Shown: positions 17,655 to 27,222 of the stretch, in pieces | How the letters are laid out: each line of letters opens with the position of its first letter | Position numbering within the stretch: position 1 is the stretch's first letter | Assembly: GCF_002563655.1 (NCBI RefSeq) | Contig: NZ_PDIY01000001.1 | Span: forward strand, 1,772,001-1,836,000 | Reading direction: 5' to 3' | DNA from: Bacillus sp. es.034 | GTDB taxonomy: Bacteria > Bacillota > Bacilli > Bacillales > Bacillaceae_B | Length of the DNA stretch: 64,000 nt | Position numbers and translations under genes: made by a program | Notes under the pieces: model-generated | Database searches by the model: none | Told to the model about the DNA's origin: nothing | What the model saw: only the letters and a program-made list of their open reading frames with translations

Positions 17655-18101
17655 TTATTCGGATTCAAAAACGTAAGAAAGGGTCTTTAGTGCCTGTTCG
17701 ATGGACGTTACTGTGACATTCGCCTTATTTGTAAGCTCTTTCAATGGATGATGAAGTTTTTCCGGGCGAATGAGGATCAGGGGCTTTTGTAGGGTAATGG
17801 CTGTGCTCGCGTCCATCGCCGTATTCCATTGCTTATATTCTTCACCGAATAAAGCAATCACCACATCGGATTTCTTCATAAGCAGTTCCGTCCGGAAATT
17901 ATTGATGGCAGAAGCAGCTTCATCCCGGAATATCTTGTTCGGCTGTTCACCGAGGATTTCTTCCCCGATTGAATCGGAACGGTCATGATTTTCCATGGGA
18001 CCGACGAACTGAAGGGGGAGTCTGAGGGCTTTCGCTTTCTCTTTTAATTCGTCCCTCCAGGAGCTATGTATTTCTCCGGCTAAATATACGGTTAATTCCA
18101 T
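17655..18101 (-). CDS. ytoQ: YtoQ family protein
   Basis: 148 residues from ATG 18101 (Shine-Dalgarno AGGAAGGTGATC upstream); a longer frame to 18161 has no ribosome site. The start MELTVYLAGEIHSSWRD, the segment MKKSDVVIALFGEEYKQWNTAMDA and the Rossmann-like pattern match the YtoQ family, related in fold to nucleoside 2-deoxyribosyltransferases. Activity is unknown. Confidence 0.8.
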   Translation of the reverse strand: MELTVYLAGEIHSSWRDELKEKAKALRLPLQFVGPMENHDRSDSIGEEILGEQPNKIFRDEAASAINNFRTELLMKKSDVVIALFGEEYKQWNTAMDASTAITLQKPLILIRPEKLHHPLKELTNKANVTVTSIEQALKTLSYVFESE

Positions 18102-18272
18102 ATTGATCACCTTCCTGTTTTTAGTCATTTTATCATAAATACCCTTTCGAAGGTATTTCAACCACTTTTCCCATGAAAAAGGCAGAATTTCTTATTGGAA
18201 GGGTTGTCAGCCGGGACTTTATGAGGGTATCATAAGCGTAGGTCCTAGGTATGAAAGGGAGGGAAATTGAGG

Positions 18273-18776
18273 ATGAAAACCACAGCATCGATCATTTTCT
18301 TTATACTATTGCTTATGTTAGCAGGATGCAATACATCGATCGACCAGGAAAAAGAGGAGACGGCAAACGTGGTGGAGGGAGCTTTGGACTCCAATGAGAA
18401 AGCCGGTGAAGAGGCTGGGAACATCAGCTTTTATCTCCCGTTTGGTGCCAAAATAGAAAAAGAATCTCCTTATAATATCATTATTTCAAAAGATTCTGAT
18501 CCGTTTATACTTTTCACGAACCCTCAAGAAGATAAGGATAGTGAACTTCTATATAAAATGGCCATTAATGACAAAGATAGTCTCGTGAAACATGGGACTT
18601 TTAAAGAAGACAACCGCTTAGGATATTATGTCATTAAGGAATTGCCGGATACAGAAGAGTACGAACTTACTGTAGGAGTGGGCGGAACGAAAGTGACAAC
18701 TCAGTCAGAAATGAAGGATTTGGCGGATAACGCTGAAATGATGATGAAAATCGCAGCATCAGTCAAACACAACTAG
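18273..18776 (+). CDS. Small lipoprotein of unknown function
   Basis: 167 residues. A type II signal peptide is clear: basic start, hydrophobic run, then the LAGC lipobox at about residues 17-20, so the mature protein is lipid-anchored outside the membrane. The rest is polar and acidic with no recognised domain. ATG 18273 lies 9 bases after GGGAGGG. A strong terminator follows. Confidence 0.75.
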   Translation: MKTTASIIFFILLLMLAGCNTSIDQEKEETANVVEGALDSNEKAGEEAGNISFYLPFGAKIEKESPYNIIISKDSDPFILFTNPQEDKDSELLYKMAINDKDSLVKHGTFKEDNRLGYYVIKELPDTEEYELTVGVGGTKVTTQSEMKDLADNAEMMMKIAASVKHN

Positions 18777-18784
18777 ATAGATAT

Positions 18785-18831
18785 AGACCGGTTTTTTCCT
18801 GCGGGAGCAGGGAGGGGACCGGTCTTTTTTC
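18785..18831 (+). terminator. Terminator after the lipoprotein gene
   Basis: AGACCGGT pairs with ACCGGTCT, with an inner GC-rich stem and six T at the end. Confidence 0.85.
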
Positions 18832-18869
18832 TGCCTTCGTGATGATTATAGAAGTGAATACAGGGACCG

Positions 18870-18992
18870 TTCCTTTCCGCTGCAGGCACTTGCTTTCCGG
18901 CGGGGAGGAAGTTGAGCCTCCTCGGGCTTTTGCCCTGCGGGGTCTCAACCTTTCCTCTATTTCCCGCAGGAGTCAAGTGCCTTCCGCTACAA
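18870..18992. repeat. Palindromic GC-rich intergenic repeat element
   Basis: About 120 bases forming a long imperfect inverted repeat. Outer arms are GCACTTG (18886-18892) and CAAGTGC (18974-18980); inner arms include GTTGAG (18911-18916) and CTCAAC (18944-18949). It is much more GC-rich than the flanks. I recall similar CTTTCCG...CAAGTGCCTTCCGCT elements scattered through Bacillaceae intergenic regions, but copy number in this genome cannot be seen. No coding frame in it is believable. Confidence 0.65.
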
Positions 18993-19290
18993 TCCACTCT
19001 GTGGTACGACACTTTGTTTCATATCGAAATTAATAACACAAGTTCCTACCTCGCCACAGTAAATTACACGTTTGAACTCAATATTCATTGCAACTATGTT
19101 AAAACAGTTGTCCATATCATTTTAGCTAGTCCATCAACAGAATATTTTTTGAGATGTAAACAGTCATCGATTTCTTCCAATCTTCACTATTTAGCTCTGT
19201 CATCTGTTTTGGTTTAAGTAAAAAATATAGACAAATGAAACATGTGTCTTTACACTAGTAAAAGGAAAGGTATACAGAGGAGTGAGGGGC
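18993..19290. other. Gene-free region before the EIIC-like gene
   Basis: Nearly 300 AT-rich bases with no credible frame. The promoter of the downstream EIIC-like gene presumably lies here, but no clear -35/-10 pair was identified. Confidence 0.4.
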
Positions 19291-20322
19291 ATGAGAGGGT
19301 ACTTGGAGAGAAAAGGCGTTACGTTGTCGGCGAAGACGTATGTTATAGATGCTTTAAGTTATATGGCACTGGGGTTGTTCAGTTCGTTGATCATTGGATT
19401 GATCATCAAGACGATCGGGGAGCAGCTTCCCCTTCCAGGAGGGTTAAGTGAATTCTTCATAGAAATGGGGACACTTGCCATCAGCTTGATGGGGCCGGCG
19501 ATCGGTGTGGCGATTGCCTTTGGACTTGGGGCGCCGCCGTTGGTCATATTCGCTGCCGTGGTGACAGGGGCTGCCGGAGCGACCCTTGGAGGACCGGCAG
19601 GAGCGTATGTAGCGGCGGTCCTGTCAACGGAAATTGGAAAGCTCGTCAGTAAGACAACGAAAATAGATATTATCGTGACGCCATTTGTCACGATTTTGGC
19701 AGGATTTACGGTCGCTTACTTCATCGGGCCGGGAATCGCCGACTTTATGAGTATGTTTGGAAGCTGGATCAGCTGGGCGACGGAACAGAGACCGATCATC
19801 ATGGGGATCCTGGTTGCGGCCCTCATGGGTCTTGCCCTGACTGCCCCGATTTCAAGTGCGGCCATTGCATTGATGCTTGATTTGAATGGGATCGCTGCCG
19901 GTGCCGCCACGATTGGCTGCGCCGCTCAAATGGTTGGATTTGCCGTCATCAGTTATCGGGAGAACCGGGTGGGCGGATTATTCGCCCAGGGGATTGGGAC
20001 GTCCATGTTACAGGTCCCGAATATCGTTCGAAATCCTCTTATCCTCATTCCACCGACTGTAGCTGGCATGATTCTCGCTCCCATCGGCACGACTGTTTGG
20101 CTGATGGAAAACAATGCAGCCGGGGCCGGGATGGGGACCAGCGGATTTGTCGGACAGATCATGACGTTCAAAACGATGGGTTTCAGCTGGGATGTCACAA
20201 TGAAAATCCTTCTGTTGCATTTTGTTGGACCTGCATTCATAAGCCTGTTAATATCTGAATATATGCGTAAACTAGGTTGGATCAAACCAAACCAAATGAC
20301 GATTGAAACAGGGGGCAAATAA
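19291..20322 (+). CDS. PTS_EIIC_2-type membrane protein (PfoR-like)
   Basis: 343 residues with about ten hydrophobic helices rich in Gly and Ala. It resembles the EIIC_2 group, which includes the PfoR-like proteins of clostridia and staphylococci. No EIIA or EIIB partner lies nearby, so sugar phosphotransfer cannot be assumed. ATG 19291 is chosen because AGAGGAG is 8 bases upstream; GTG 19282 overlaps that site. The thioredoxin-like ytpP starts one base after the stop, indicating cotranscription. Confidence 0.75.
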   Translation: MRGYLERKGVTLSAKTYVIDALSYMALGLFSSLIIGLIIKTIGEQLPLPGGLSEFFIEMGTLAISLMGPAIGVAIAFGLGAPPLVIFAAVVTGAAGATLGGPAGAYVAAVLSTEIGKLVSKTTKIDIIVTPFVTILAGFTVAYFIGPGIADFMSMFGSWISWATEQRPIIMGILVAALMGLALTAPISSAAIALMLDLNGIAAGAATIGCAAQMVGFAVISYRENRVGGLFAQGIGTSMLQVPNIVRNPLILIPPTVAGMILAPIGTTVWLMENNAAGAGMGTSGFVGQIMTFKTMGFSWDVTMKILLLHFVGPAFISLLISEYMRKLGWIKPNQMTIETGGK

Positions 20323-20323
20323 A

Positions 20324-20641
20324 ATGCGTAAACTTGAATCAGTGGAAGAATTCCACCAGTTAAAAGAAAGCGGGAAGCATGTATTCATGTTCTCAGCCGA
20401 CTGGTGTCCGGATTGCCGAATCATCGAACCGATCCTTCCGGAAATCGAAAGTGAGTACGGAGAATATACATTCTTATATGTAGACAGAGATCAATTCATC
20501 GACCTCTGCATCGAACTTGATATCTTCGGAATCCCGAGCTTCCTCGCATACGGAGACGGTCGTGAACTCGGACGCTTCGTAAGCAAAGACCGGAAATCAA
20601 AAGAACAAATCGAGGACTTCATGAACTCATTAGCTTCATAA
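20324..20641 (+). CDS. ytpP: Thioredoxin-like protein YtpP
   Basis: 105 residues of thioredoxin fold. The redox motif is FSADWCPDCRIIEP (CxxC), and the cis-Pro is in GIPSFLAY. It likely acts as a cytosolic thiol-disulfide exchange protein; the partner is unknown. ATG 20324 sits 7 bases after AGGGGGC, within the end of the upstream gene. Same position as ytpP in B. subtilis, before ytpQ and ytpR. Confidence 0.88.
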   Translation: MRKLESVEEFHQLKESGKHVFMFSADWCPDCRIIEPILPEIESEYGEYTFLYVDRDQFIDLCIELDIFGIPSFLAYGDGRELGRFVSKDRKSKEQIEDFMNSLAS

Positions 20642-20649
20642 ATAACGGC

Positions 20650-20688
20650 AAAGGGGATCTCCTGAAAACGGAATCCCTTTTCTTTTTC
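20650..20688 (+). terminator. Terminator after ytpP
   Basis: AAAGGGGAT pairs with ATCCCTTTT across a short loop, followed by a T-rich run. Confidence 0.7.
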
Positions 20689-20708
20689 CCTAAATCAAAA
20701 GGTTCCTT

Positions 20709-20736
20709 TTGTAATCTCACCATTTTCATGTAAAAT
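20709..20736 (+). promoter_or_regulatory. Putative sigma-A promoter for ytpQR
   Basis: TTGTAA (20709-20714) and TAAAAT (20731-20736) are separated by 16 bases, about 75 bases upstream of the ytpQ start and downstream of the ytpP terminator. Confidence 0.45.
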
Positions 20737-20813
20737 GTTATAAGTGAGAATGAAAAACGAAGGTTTAGGATCAGTACTTTCTATATAAATGTATCACCAA
20801 AGGAGGATCAGAT

Positions 20814-21623
20814 TTGGACATAAAAAAGCTAAAAAGTATACTCCAGGAACGATTAGAGAAACCAAATCGTACGTTTACATATAATCGGGATAAAGATTCA
20901 CTGAGAATCGAGAACACCACTACGAAAAAAGGGATCACCGTCGCCCTGCCGCCGATCGTATCGAAATGGAAGGAAAACAATAAATCCATCATCGATGAAG
21001 TCGTCTATTACGTAGAAGAAGCCTTAAATGTTATGGGAACAGAAGCGGATCTTGGCAATAAAGAGAAGAAGGTCTTTCCTGTCATCCGTTCTACCTCTTT
21101 CGCAACCGAATCCAATGAAGGTGTGGCACTCGTGACGGACGAACATACAGCTGAAACACGGATCTACTATGCCGTTGATTTAGGGAAAACCTACCGTCTG
21201 TTGGATGAAAACATGCTGAAGGCTGAAGGATGGACGCACGAGCAAATGAAGGAGACTGCCCTTTTCAACGTCAGAAGCCTGCCAACAGACATGAAAAAGG
21301 ATGAAGTAGCAGGAAACCTGTTCTATTTTCTCAATAACAATGACGGATATGATGCCAGTCGTATTTTGAATGATAGTTTCTTAAAGCAGGTCAGCAAGGA
21401 TATTCAAGGTGAGATGACAGTATCCGTACCACATCAGGATGTATTAATCATCGGTGATATTCGCAACGAAACAGGATACGATGTACTCGCTCAGATGACG
21501 ATGAGTTTCTTTACGACAGGAAATGTACCGATTACAGCATTATCCTTTGTATATGAAGAAGGGGAATTGGAACCGATCTTCATTTTGGCCAAAAATCGCA
21601 AAAAGGAAAGGGAGAAAAAATGA
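20814..21623 (+). CDS. ytpQ: DUF1444 protein YtpQ
   Basis: 269 residues, starting at TTG behind an excellent AAAGGAGG. Matches the YtpQ/DUF1444 family by sequence character and synteny; function is unknown. The stop overlaps the ytpR start in an ATGA arrangement, implying translational coupling. Confidence 0.8.
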   Translation: MDIKKLKSILQERLEKPNRTFTYNRDKDSLRIENTTTKKGITVALPPIVSKWKENNKSIIDEVVYYVEEALNVMGTEADLGNKEKKVFPVIRSTSFATESNEGVALVTDEHTAETRIYYAVDLGKTYRLLDENMLKAEGWTHEQMKETALFNVRSLPTDMKKDEVAGNLFYFLNNNDGYDASRILNDSFLKQVSKDIQGEMTVSVPHQDVLIIGDIRNETGYDVLAQMTMSFFTTGNVPITALSFVYEEGELEPIFILAKNRKKEREKK

Positions 21624-22228
21624 TGAACGTATTTTATAACTTGGAAGGCATTGGTGATACCCTGATCGTTACACTGTATCCGGGCTTTGAAGGAGAAGTA
21701 CAACACGAAAGAAAAGAAGACGCAGCACGTTTATTCGATGAGAAAACAGGGAAAACACTCGGCTATAACCTATTCCATGCATCCAAGTATATAAGTGTAA
21801 GTGAAGTGGGACCTGTCGAAATGAATGATGAGAAGCTCCAATTGATCAACGAAGCCATCAAAAAGAACGGTTTTGATGAGGTATTGGAAGCTGACTTTTC
21901 ACCGAAATTCGTGGTTGGGTACGTGTCAGAAAAAGAAAAGCATCCAAATGCAGACAAACTGAACATCTGTACCGTCGATGTCGGAGATGGAACCCTGCAA
22001 ATCGTGTGCGGTGCACCTAACGTAGACAAAGGCCAAAAAGTCGTTGTCGCAAAAGTAGGCGCAGTCATGCCAAGCGGAATGGTCATCAAAGATGCAGAGC
22101 TTCGAGGAGTCGCATCATCAGGCATGATCTGCTCGGCCAAAGAACTTGCCCTTCCCGATGCACCCCAAGAAAAAGGTATCCTCGTCCTTGAAGACACATA
22201 CCAAATAGGTCAACCATTCACAGCTTAA
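21620..22228 (+). CDS. ytpR: tRNA-binding-domain protein YtpR
   Basis: 202 residues. The C-terminal half (about 95-200) is an EMAP/Arc1p-like tRNA-binding OB fold, with [24 protein letters not shown] and IVCGAPNV, the same module found at the N-terminus of bacterial PheT. The N-terminal half is a YtpR-specific domain. Likely a free-standing tRNA binder; role unproven. Confidence 0.88.
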   Translation: MMNVFYNLEGIGDTLIVTLYPGFEGEVQHERKEDAARLFDEKTGKTLGYNLFHASKYISVSEVGPVEMNDEKLQLINEAIKKNGFDEVLEADFSPKFVVGYVSEKEKHPNADKLNICTVDVGDGTLQIVCGAPNVDKGQKVVVAKVGAVMPSGMVIKDAELRGVASSGMICSAKELALPDAPQEKGILVLEDTYQIGQPFTA

Positions 22229-22231
22229 AAA

Positions 22232-22270
22232 CAAATACCTGGGTCCGGAGTATGGGCTCAGGTATTTTTG
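22232..22270 (+). terminator. Terminator after ytpR
   Basis: AAATACCTG pairs with CAGGTATTT, followed by more T. Confidence 0.75.
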
Positions 22271-22428
22271 TTTAATTCCATGTAACAATACTGCATATTA
22301 CAAACCCTTTACACCTATGTTTATTTCGACACAATCCTTTAACAATTCTCTTATTCTATCGAAATGACTCGAATTTTTCTCTTTACCTGATAAAATAAAA
22401 AGTAAGTATGAAAGAAAGAGTGATGTTT

Positions 22429-25182
22429 GTGAGCTGGATTAAAAAAATATTTGGTAAATTATCAGATAATGATGAACAATTTGAAGAGTACTATGATGAA
22501 AACCACGACGATGTTCAGCAGCTCGAACCGACAAAGGCTGAACGTAAACATATAGCAGGTCCGAATCATTCACGTGATGTAGAAGCAAGGATGACATATC
22601 AATACCCAAAAGGGAATTTCCGATTTCCCCTTATATCTGACGGGGAAAACAGAGAGCGTCCGCGGAGAACTCAAAGGAATCAAGAAAGAGATAGAGAAAG
22701 AGAAAAGCCTAAAGAGCAGGAGCAGCGGCAGCCAAAGAACCGAAATCAATCTTCGGGCAAACGAAAGTGGAAAGAAGAGAACCAGTCCACTCCCATCAAG
22801 ACAAAGAAAGCGACTAAGGTGGAAAAAGGAAACAGCCGGCCGTTTACGCCAACGGAGATTCCGTCGCCCATCTATGGTTTTAGAGGGAGACCGGTTAAGA
22901 AAGAAGAAAATGTCGAATATGAGCTGAATAAGTTTTTACATAATGAAGAAGAGAGAAAAGAAGCAGTCATCGATCAAAAAGCTCTATCGATCGTGGAGGA
23001 ATCCCTTCCTGAGGTAGAAAAAGAGGCTACTGAGCCAGGAGTTAAATCTCCTGTACAGTCATATACGGAAGAAGTGAAAGAAAGCAGTCAACCTGTAGAA
23101 CATCCGGCTCGCGCTGAAGAAATACAATCGGATCCAATAAATGAAACGGACCAAGATGACGATGGGGTAACGGTCATTCCCACGCCATCACATGAGCGTA
23201 TTTCACTAATAAACGAACCTGAGCCGGTTAAAGAAGAACCCGATATGGCTATACAACATGATACGGCTCAAGAGGCAGGTCCGTCCCTCCAATTCGAAGA
23301 AACAGAATCAGCCGAACCCGTACAGGAAGTACCTGCCGGGGAAGCGGCTCAACACCATCAAGAAACAGCAGAGGAAGAAGGACCGGCTGTTTATGAGAAG
23401 CCTGTCAATGAAGAACAGTCCCTTGTTGAAGAAAGTCCCGTCGACGAAGAAACAGAAGCGGCCGTACCTTCAGAACCGATCAAGAAGGAACCGGAAAGAC
23501 GGAAGAGATCGCATCTTCCTTTTAACGTGTTAATGCTGAAACAAGATAAGCGCCAGATGGATACTCGCCGATCGTCCTTACGTACGGAAGGTTCCCCTTC
23601 AATGGAAAGACAGAGTACTACTAAACAGACGGCACCTCCCGTTCAAGAGGCACGTGTTGAAAATTCCGTTGAAGACGTGCAACGTGAAGAAAAGTCGCCT
23701 CACCAGTCACAGGTTCAAGGAGAAGAAGCGGTTAAGAGCTACAGTGAATTGAGCTCGTCATCGAAACGGACAAGAGACTATGTCTTCCCGAAAGTGGATT
23801 ATTTGACGCCGCCGGTATCCAAGGAAATGAGCGAAGAGTGGCTGGATGCGCAAAGACTATTACTTGACGAGACCCTGCATAATTTCAACGTCAGGGCAAA
23901 AGTGGTGAATGTCACCCAGGGGCCGTCGGTCACACGTTTTGAAGTGCAGCCTGAACCAGGGGTGAAGGTCAATAAAATTACGAATCTGACAGACGACATA
24001 AAGCTTAGCCTGGCAGCAAAGGATATCCGGATGGAAGCGCCGATTCCGGGTAAACATACCATCGGGATCGAGGTGCCAAACAGGGAGAGCCGTCCGGTAT
24101 GCATCAGTGAAGTCATTGCAAGTCCTGCTTTCCAGGAGCCGTCCTCACCTTTGACAGCGGCCCTCGGACTGGATATTTCCGGTCAGCCCATCGTGACGGA
24201 TCTGAGCAAGATGCCCCATGGTCTCATCGCAGGAGCGACTGGTTCGGGTAAAAGTGTCTGTATCAATTCAATTCTTGTCAGTCTTCTATACAAATCATCT
24301 CCGGATGAATTGAAGATGCTCCTCATTGATCCCAAGATGGTCGAGCTTGCACCGTATAACCGGATCCCTCACTTGGTGAGCCCGGTCATCACCGATGTAA
24401 AAGCAGCGACCGCCGCCCTTAAATGGGCCGTGGAGGAGATGGAAAGACGATACGAATTATTTGCCCACACAGGGGTAAGGGACATAAAGCGCTTCAATGA
24501 ACTCGCCAAGCGGAATAAACAATACAGCGATATGCTTCCTTACCTGGTCATTGTCATCGATGAGCTTGCGGATTTGATGATGATGTCGCCGGCAGATGTG
24601 GAAGAAGCCATTTGCCGTATCGCCCAGAAGGCACGTGCCTGCGGAATTCACTTGATCCTTGCCACTCAGCGTCCTTCTGTGGATGTCATTACAGGCTTGA
24701 TCAAGGCGAATGTACCGACAAGGGTCGCATTTTCGGTTTCCTCAAGCGTCGACTCAAGGACGATCATCGATGGGAGCGGTGCAGAGCGCCTGCTCGGTAA
24801 AGGAGATATGCTGTTCCTTGAGAATGGTTCATCCAAACCGGTCCGTTTGCAGGGTACATTCGTATCCGATGACGAAATCGATGACATCATCCGTCATGTA
24901 AGGGAACAACGGGAACCGGATTATCTCTTCCAGCAGGATGAATTGATCAAGAAAGCGCAGGTCACCGAGGAAGAGGACGACTTGTTTTTAGAGGCATGTG
25001 AGTTTGTCGTCGATCAGGGCGGGGCATCGGCCTCAAGTCTGCAGCGCCGATTCAGAATCGGTTATAACCGGGCCGCAAGATTGATGGAAATGATGGAGAG
25101 TAATGGAATCATTTCTGAGTCCAGAGGCAGTAAACCAAGGGATGTCCTCATTTCCGAGAGTGAATTGGAGACACTCGCATAG
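22429..25182 (+). CDS. sftA: FtsK/SpoIIIE-family DNA translocase SftA
   Basis: About 917 residues. The first roughly 450 are a highly charged, Glu/Lys/Pro-rich, probably disordered linker with no membrane helix, which separates SftA from SpoIIIE. The motor follows: alpha domain, Walker A GATGSGKSVC, Walker B LVIVIDELADLMM, and a C-terminal winged-helix gamma domain (RFRIGYNRAARLMEMME). SftA clears chromosomal DNA from the closing septum. The start is uncertain: GTG 22429 is favoured by upstream GAGTGATG; ATG 22408 and ATG 22423 are in frame. Confidence 0.93.
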   Translation: MSWIKKIFGKLSDNDEQFEEYYDENHDDVQQLEPTKAERKHIAGPNHSRDVEARMTYQYPKGNFRFPLISDGENRERPRRTQRNQERDREREKPKEQEQRQPKNRNQSSGKRKWKEENQSTPIKTKKATKVEKGNSRPFTPTEIPSPIYGFRGRPVKKEENVEYELNKFLHNEEERKEAVIDQKALSIVEESLPEVEKEATEPGVKSPVQSYTEEVKESSQPVEHPARAEEIQSDPINETDQDDDGVTVIPTPSHERISLINEPEPVKEEPDMAIQHDTAQEAGPSLQFEETESAEPVQEVPAGEAAQHHQETAEEEGPAVYEKPVNEEQSLVEESPVDEETEAAVPSEPIKKEPERRKRSHLPFNVLMLKQDKRQMDTRRSSLRTEGSPSMERQSTTKQTAPPVQEARVENSVEDVQREEKSPHQSQVQGEEAVKSYSELSSSSKRTRDYVFPKVDYLTPPVSKEMSEEWLDAQRLLLDETLHNFNVRAKVVNVTQGPSVTRFEVQPEPGVKVNKITNLTDDIKLSLAAKDIRMEAPIPGKHTIGIEVPNRESRPVCISEVIASPAFQEPSSPLTAALGLDISGQPIVTDLSKMPHGLIAGATGSGKSVCINSILVSLLYKSSPDELKMLLIDPKMVELAPYNRIPHLVSPVITDVKAATAALKWAVEEMERRYELFAHTGVRDIKRFNELAKRNKQYSDMLPYLVIVIDELADLMMMSPADVEEAICRIAQKARACGIHLILATQRPSVDVITGLIKANVPTRVAFSVSSSVDSRTIIDGSGAERLLGKGDMLFLENGSSKPVRLQGTFVSDDEIDDIIRHVREQREPDYLFQQDELIKKAQVTEEEDDLFLEACEFVVDQGGASASSLQRRFRIGYNRAARLMEMMESNGIISESRGSKPRDVLISESELETLA

Positions 25183-25205
25183 ACTAGTACAAATATTTAA
25201 TCCAT

Positions 25206-25265
25206 GGTATTCTGTTTATATCTGTCCAACAAGGACGAATGTAAACAGAATACCTATTCTTTTTG
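25206..25265 (+). terminator. Terminator after sftA
   Basis: Perfect 13-bp arms GGTATTCTGTTTA (25206-25218) and TAAACAGAATACC (25242-25254), with a small GTCC/GGAC stem in the loop, and a T-rich tail. Confidence 0.75.
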
Positions 25266-25294
25266 TGTAGGAAGAGCCATAAGGAGCACTAGTG

Positions 25295-26398
25295 ATGAAA
25301 GAAATCGAATTGAAACTTCAAGGAAAACTCAACAGGTTGACCAATCATACATTCAAGTTTGATGAAAGAATCAAGGATGGCTGGTTTTCAGCTGTGTATT
25401 TTTTAAAAACGAAGGAAATTGCCAAGAAACATAAACCGGATGCAGTCATCACCATGCAATTCTTTCAAAAGACACATGCTGTGATATGCGGAACGGATGA
25501 AGTCATCGCCCTTCTGCATACATTCGCTGATAACCCGCAGAATCTTGAAATCCACTCCTTAAAGGATGGGGACCAGATCTCTCCGTTTGAAACCGTGCTG
25601 ACCATCAAGGGCCGCTATCAGGACTTTGGATATCTAGAAGGCATCATCGACGGGATCCTTGCGAGAAGAACGTCCGTTGCGACGAGCGTTTACAATGTGA
25701 TGAAAGCTGCTTCCATATCGGGTAAACAGAAGCCCGTCATTTTTATGGGAGACCGTGACGATCATTTTACCCAGCAGGCGGGAGACGGTTATGCAGCCTT
25801 CATAGGAGGCTCAACCGCCCAGGCGACCCACGCCATGAATGAATGGTGGGGTAAAAAAGGGATGGGAACCATGCCTCACGCCCTCATTCAATTATTCAAT
25901 GGGGACATCGTAGAGGCAACGAAAGCGTACAAGGAAACGTTCCCCGAAGACGAGCTCATTACCCTGGTCGATTACAATAATGATGTCATTACGGATTCAT
26001 TGAAGGTCGCAAGAGAGTTTGGCCAGGAATTAAAAGGGGTAAGGGTAGATACATCAAGAATGATGATCGATAAATACTTCCTCCGTAATCAGCATGTGCT
26101 TGGAACCTTTGATCCCCGCGGGGTCAATATGCAGCTCATCAATGCGTTGAGAGATGCTTTGGACGAAGAAGGATACCACCACGTCAAGATTGTCGTGTCG
26201 GGCGGCTTTAACGAAGACCGCATACGCCAGTTTGAGGAAAATCAAGTTCCAGTCGATATGTACGGAGTCGGAAGCAGTCTTCTGAAGATCCATGTAGGAT
26301 TCACTGGGGACAACGTTGTCATCGACGGTTCCCCGGAAGCGAAGGCAGGAAGGAAGCTTCGTCCGAACCCCCGTCTGGAAAAAGTAGAATTCGAATAG
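25295..26398 (+). CDS. Nicotinate phosphoribosyltransferase-like enzyme
   Basis: 367 residues, the shorter variant of the NAPRTase family. DRDDHFTQQAGDGYAAFIGGSTAQATHAMNEW and LVDYNNDVITDSLKVAREFG fit the active-site and substrate-loop regions, and VSGGFNEDRIRQFE fits the phosphate-binding segment. It would make nicotinate mononucleotide from nicotinate and PRPP for NAD synthesis. ATG 25295 lies 9 bases after AAGGAG. Nicotinate mononucleotide leads to NaAD, the starting material for the nickel-pincer cofactor made by the island genes, though the link may be coincidence. Confidence 0.82.
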   Translation: MKEIELKLQGKLNRLTNHTFKFDERIKDGWFSAVYFLKTKEIAKKHKPDAVITMQFFQKTHAVICGTDEVIALLHTFADNPQNLEIHSLKDGDQISPFETVLTIKGRYQDFGYLEGIIDGILARRTSVATSVYNVMKAASISGKQKPVIFMGDRDDHFTQQAGDGYAAFIGGSTAQATHAMNEWWGKKGMGTMPHALIQLFNGDIVEATKAYKETFPEDELITLVDYNNDVITDSLKVAREFGQELKGVRVDTSRMMIDKYFLRNQHVLGTFDPRGVNMQLINALRDALDEEGYHHVKIVVSGGFNEDRIRQFEENQVPVDMYGVGSSLLKIHVGFTGDNVVIDGSPEAKAGRKLRPNPRLEKVEFE

Positions 26399-26406
26399 GT
26401 GAGAAC

Positions 26407-27063
26407 ATGCAAGAGCAGGAAAGCACGCTAGACCTTGAACGGTTCAGGCAGAAAAAACAGCAAATCGCCGAGGATCACATTGAGGACCTCTACCGGAAAG
26501 CGTATGAGTACGCATTGAAGGAAACGAATATAAGGGAAAAAGTACGGGCTAAAATGATTTTCTCTAAACGGTTTCTTCAACACGATGAGGCCCGGATGAT
26601 GGCTGGAGCCGAGAAATTGTTTCAAGAATGGTTTCTATTTGATTATAAGACTATCAAGGGGCAAACCTTATTCTTTCAATTTCTGCAGTCGCATCCCCTT
26701 CAGGAATCAACCAAACTCCTTGGTGCAGTTGTATTGACGGCTGCCTGGGAACCCGTCATAGTCAAAGGGAAAGAAGGACGGACCGTACGTTGCCAAACGA
26801 TCATTCAGGGAGATGAAGTGATTGTTAAAATGAACCCTGATTGGATAGAAAAGGAAATGTATGAAGAACAGGTCTATTTCGTGAGGAAAGTCCCGCTGGT
26901 CGTTCATCAGTGGATCTTAGGTCCCGTTTTTTCCGTGAAATCAATGGACGTGATAGCAAATCTACAAACACACTATAGTCAAATGAATCAAAAAACTGGG
27001 GTATTATGGAGGACGTTTTTAAAGGAAGAAGCGCCAAACTTCATCCTGCCCAGTCTTTCGTAG
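26407..27063 (+). CDS. Conserved-looking hypothetical protein upstream of murC
   Basis: 218 residues, soluble, no recognised domain. The N-terminus is charged and helical; the middle contains aromatic and hydrophobic strands. It begins 8 bases after the nicotinate phosphoribosyltransferase stop, so the two are probably cotranscribed. The ATG has GGTGAG upstream. Confidence 0.7.
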   Translation: MQEQESTLDLERFRQKKQQIAEDHIEDLYRKAYEYALKETNIREKVRAKMIFSKRFLQHDEARMMAGAEKLFQEWFLFDYKTIKGQTLFFQFLQSHPLQESTKLLGAVVLTAAWEPVIVKGKEGRTVRCQTIIQGDEVIVKMNPDWIEKEMYEEQVYFVRKVPLVVHQWILGPVFSVKSMDVIANLQTHYSQMNQKTGVLWRTFLKEEAPNFILPSLS

Positions 27064-27071
27064 CTTCTGCA

Positions 27072-27100
27072 TGGTCAGGGATTTCAAAAAATGATATAAT
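27072..27100 (+). promoter_or_regulatory. Putative sigma-A promoter for murC
   Basis: TGGTCA (27072-27077) and a perfect TATAAT (27095-27100), spaced 17 bases, just after the upstream gene and about 120 bases before the murC start. Confidence 0.5.
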
Positions 27101-27222
27101 GTTTCAAGTTGAAGAAAGTACGCTTTTTTCTAAACTCACATATCGAAAGCTAAAGACCGATGGCAAAATAAATATAGATTTCATATAATGCTTTTAGATA
27201 GACGATTGTTGGAGGTTCTATT

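Noticed and set aside
27006..27188. Small frame between the hypothetical gene and murC
   Set aside because: It covers the likely murC promoter, has no ribosome site and overlaps the upstream gene.
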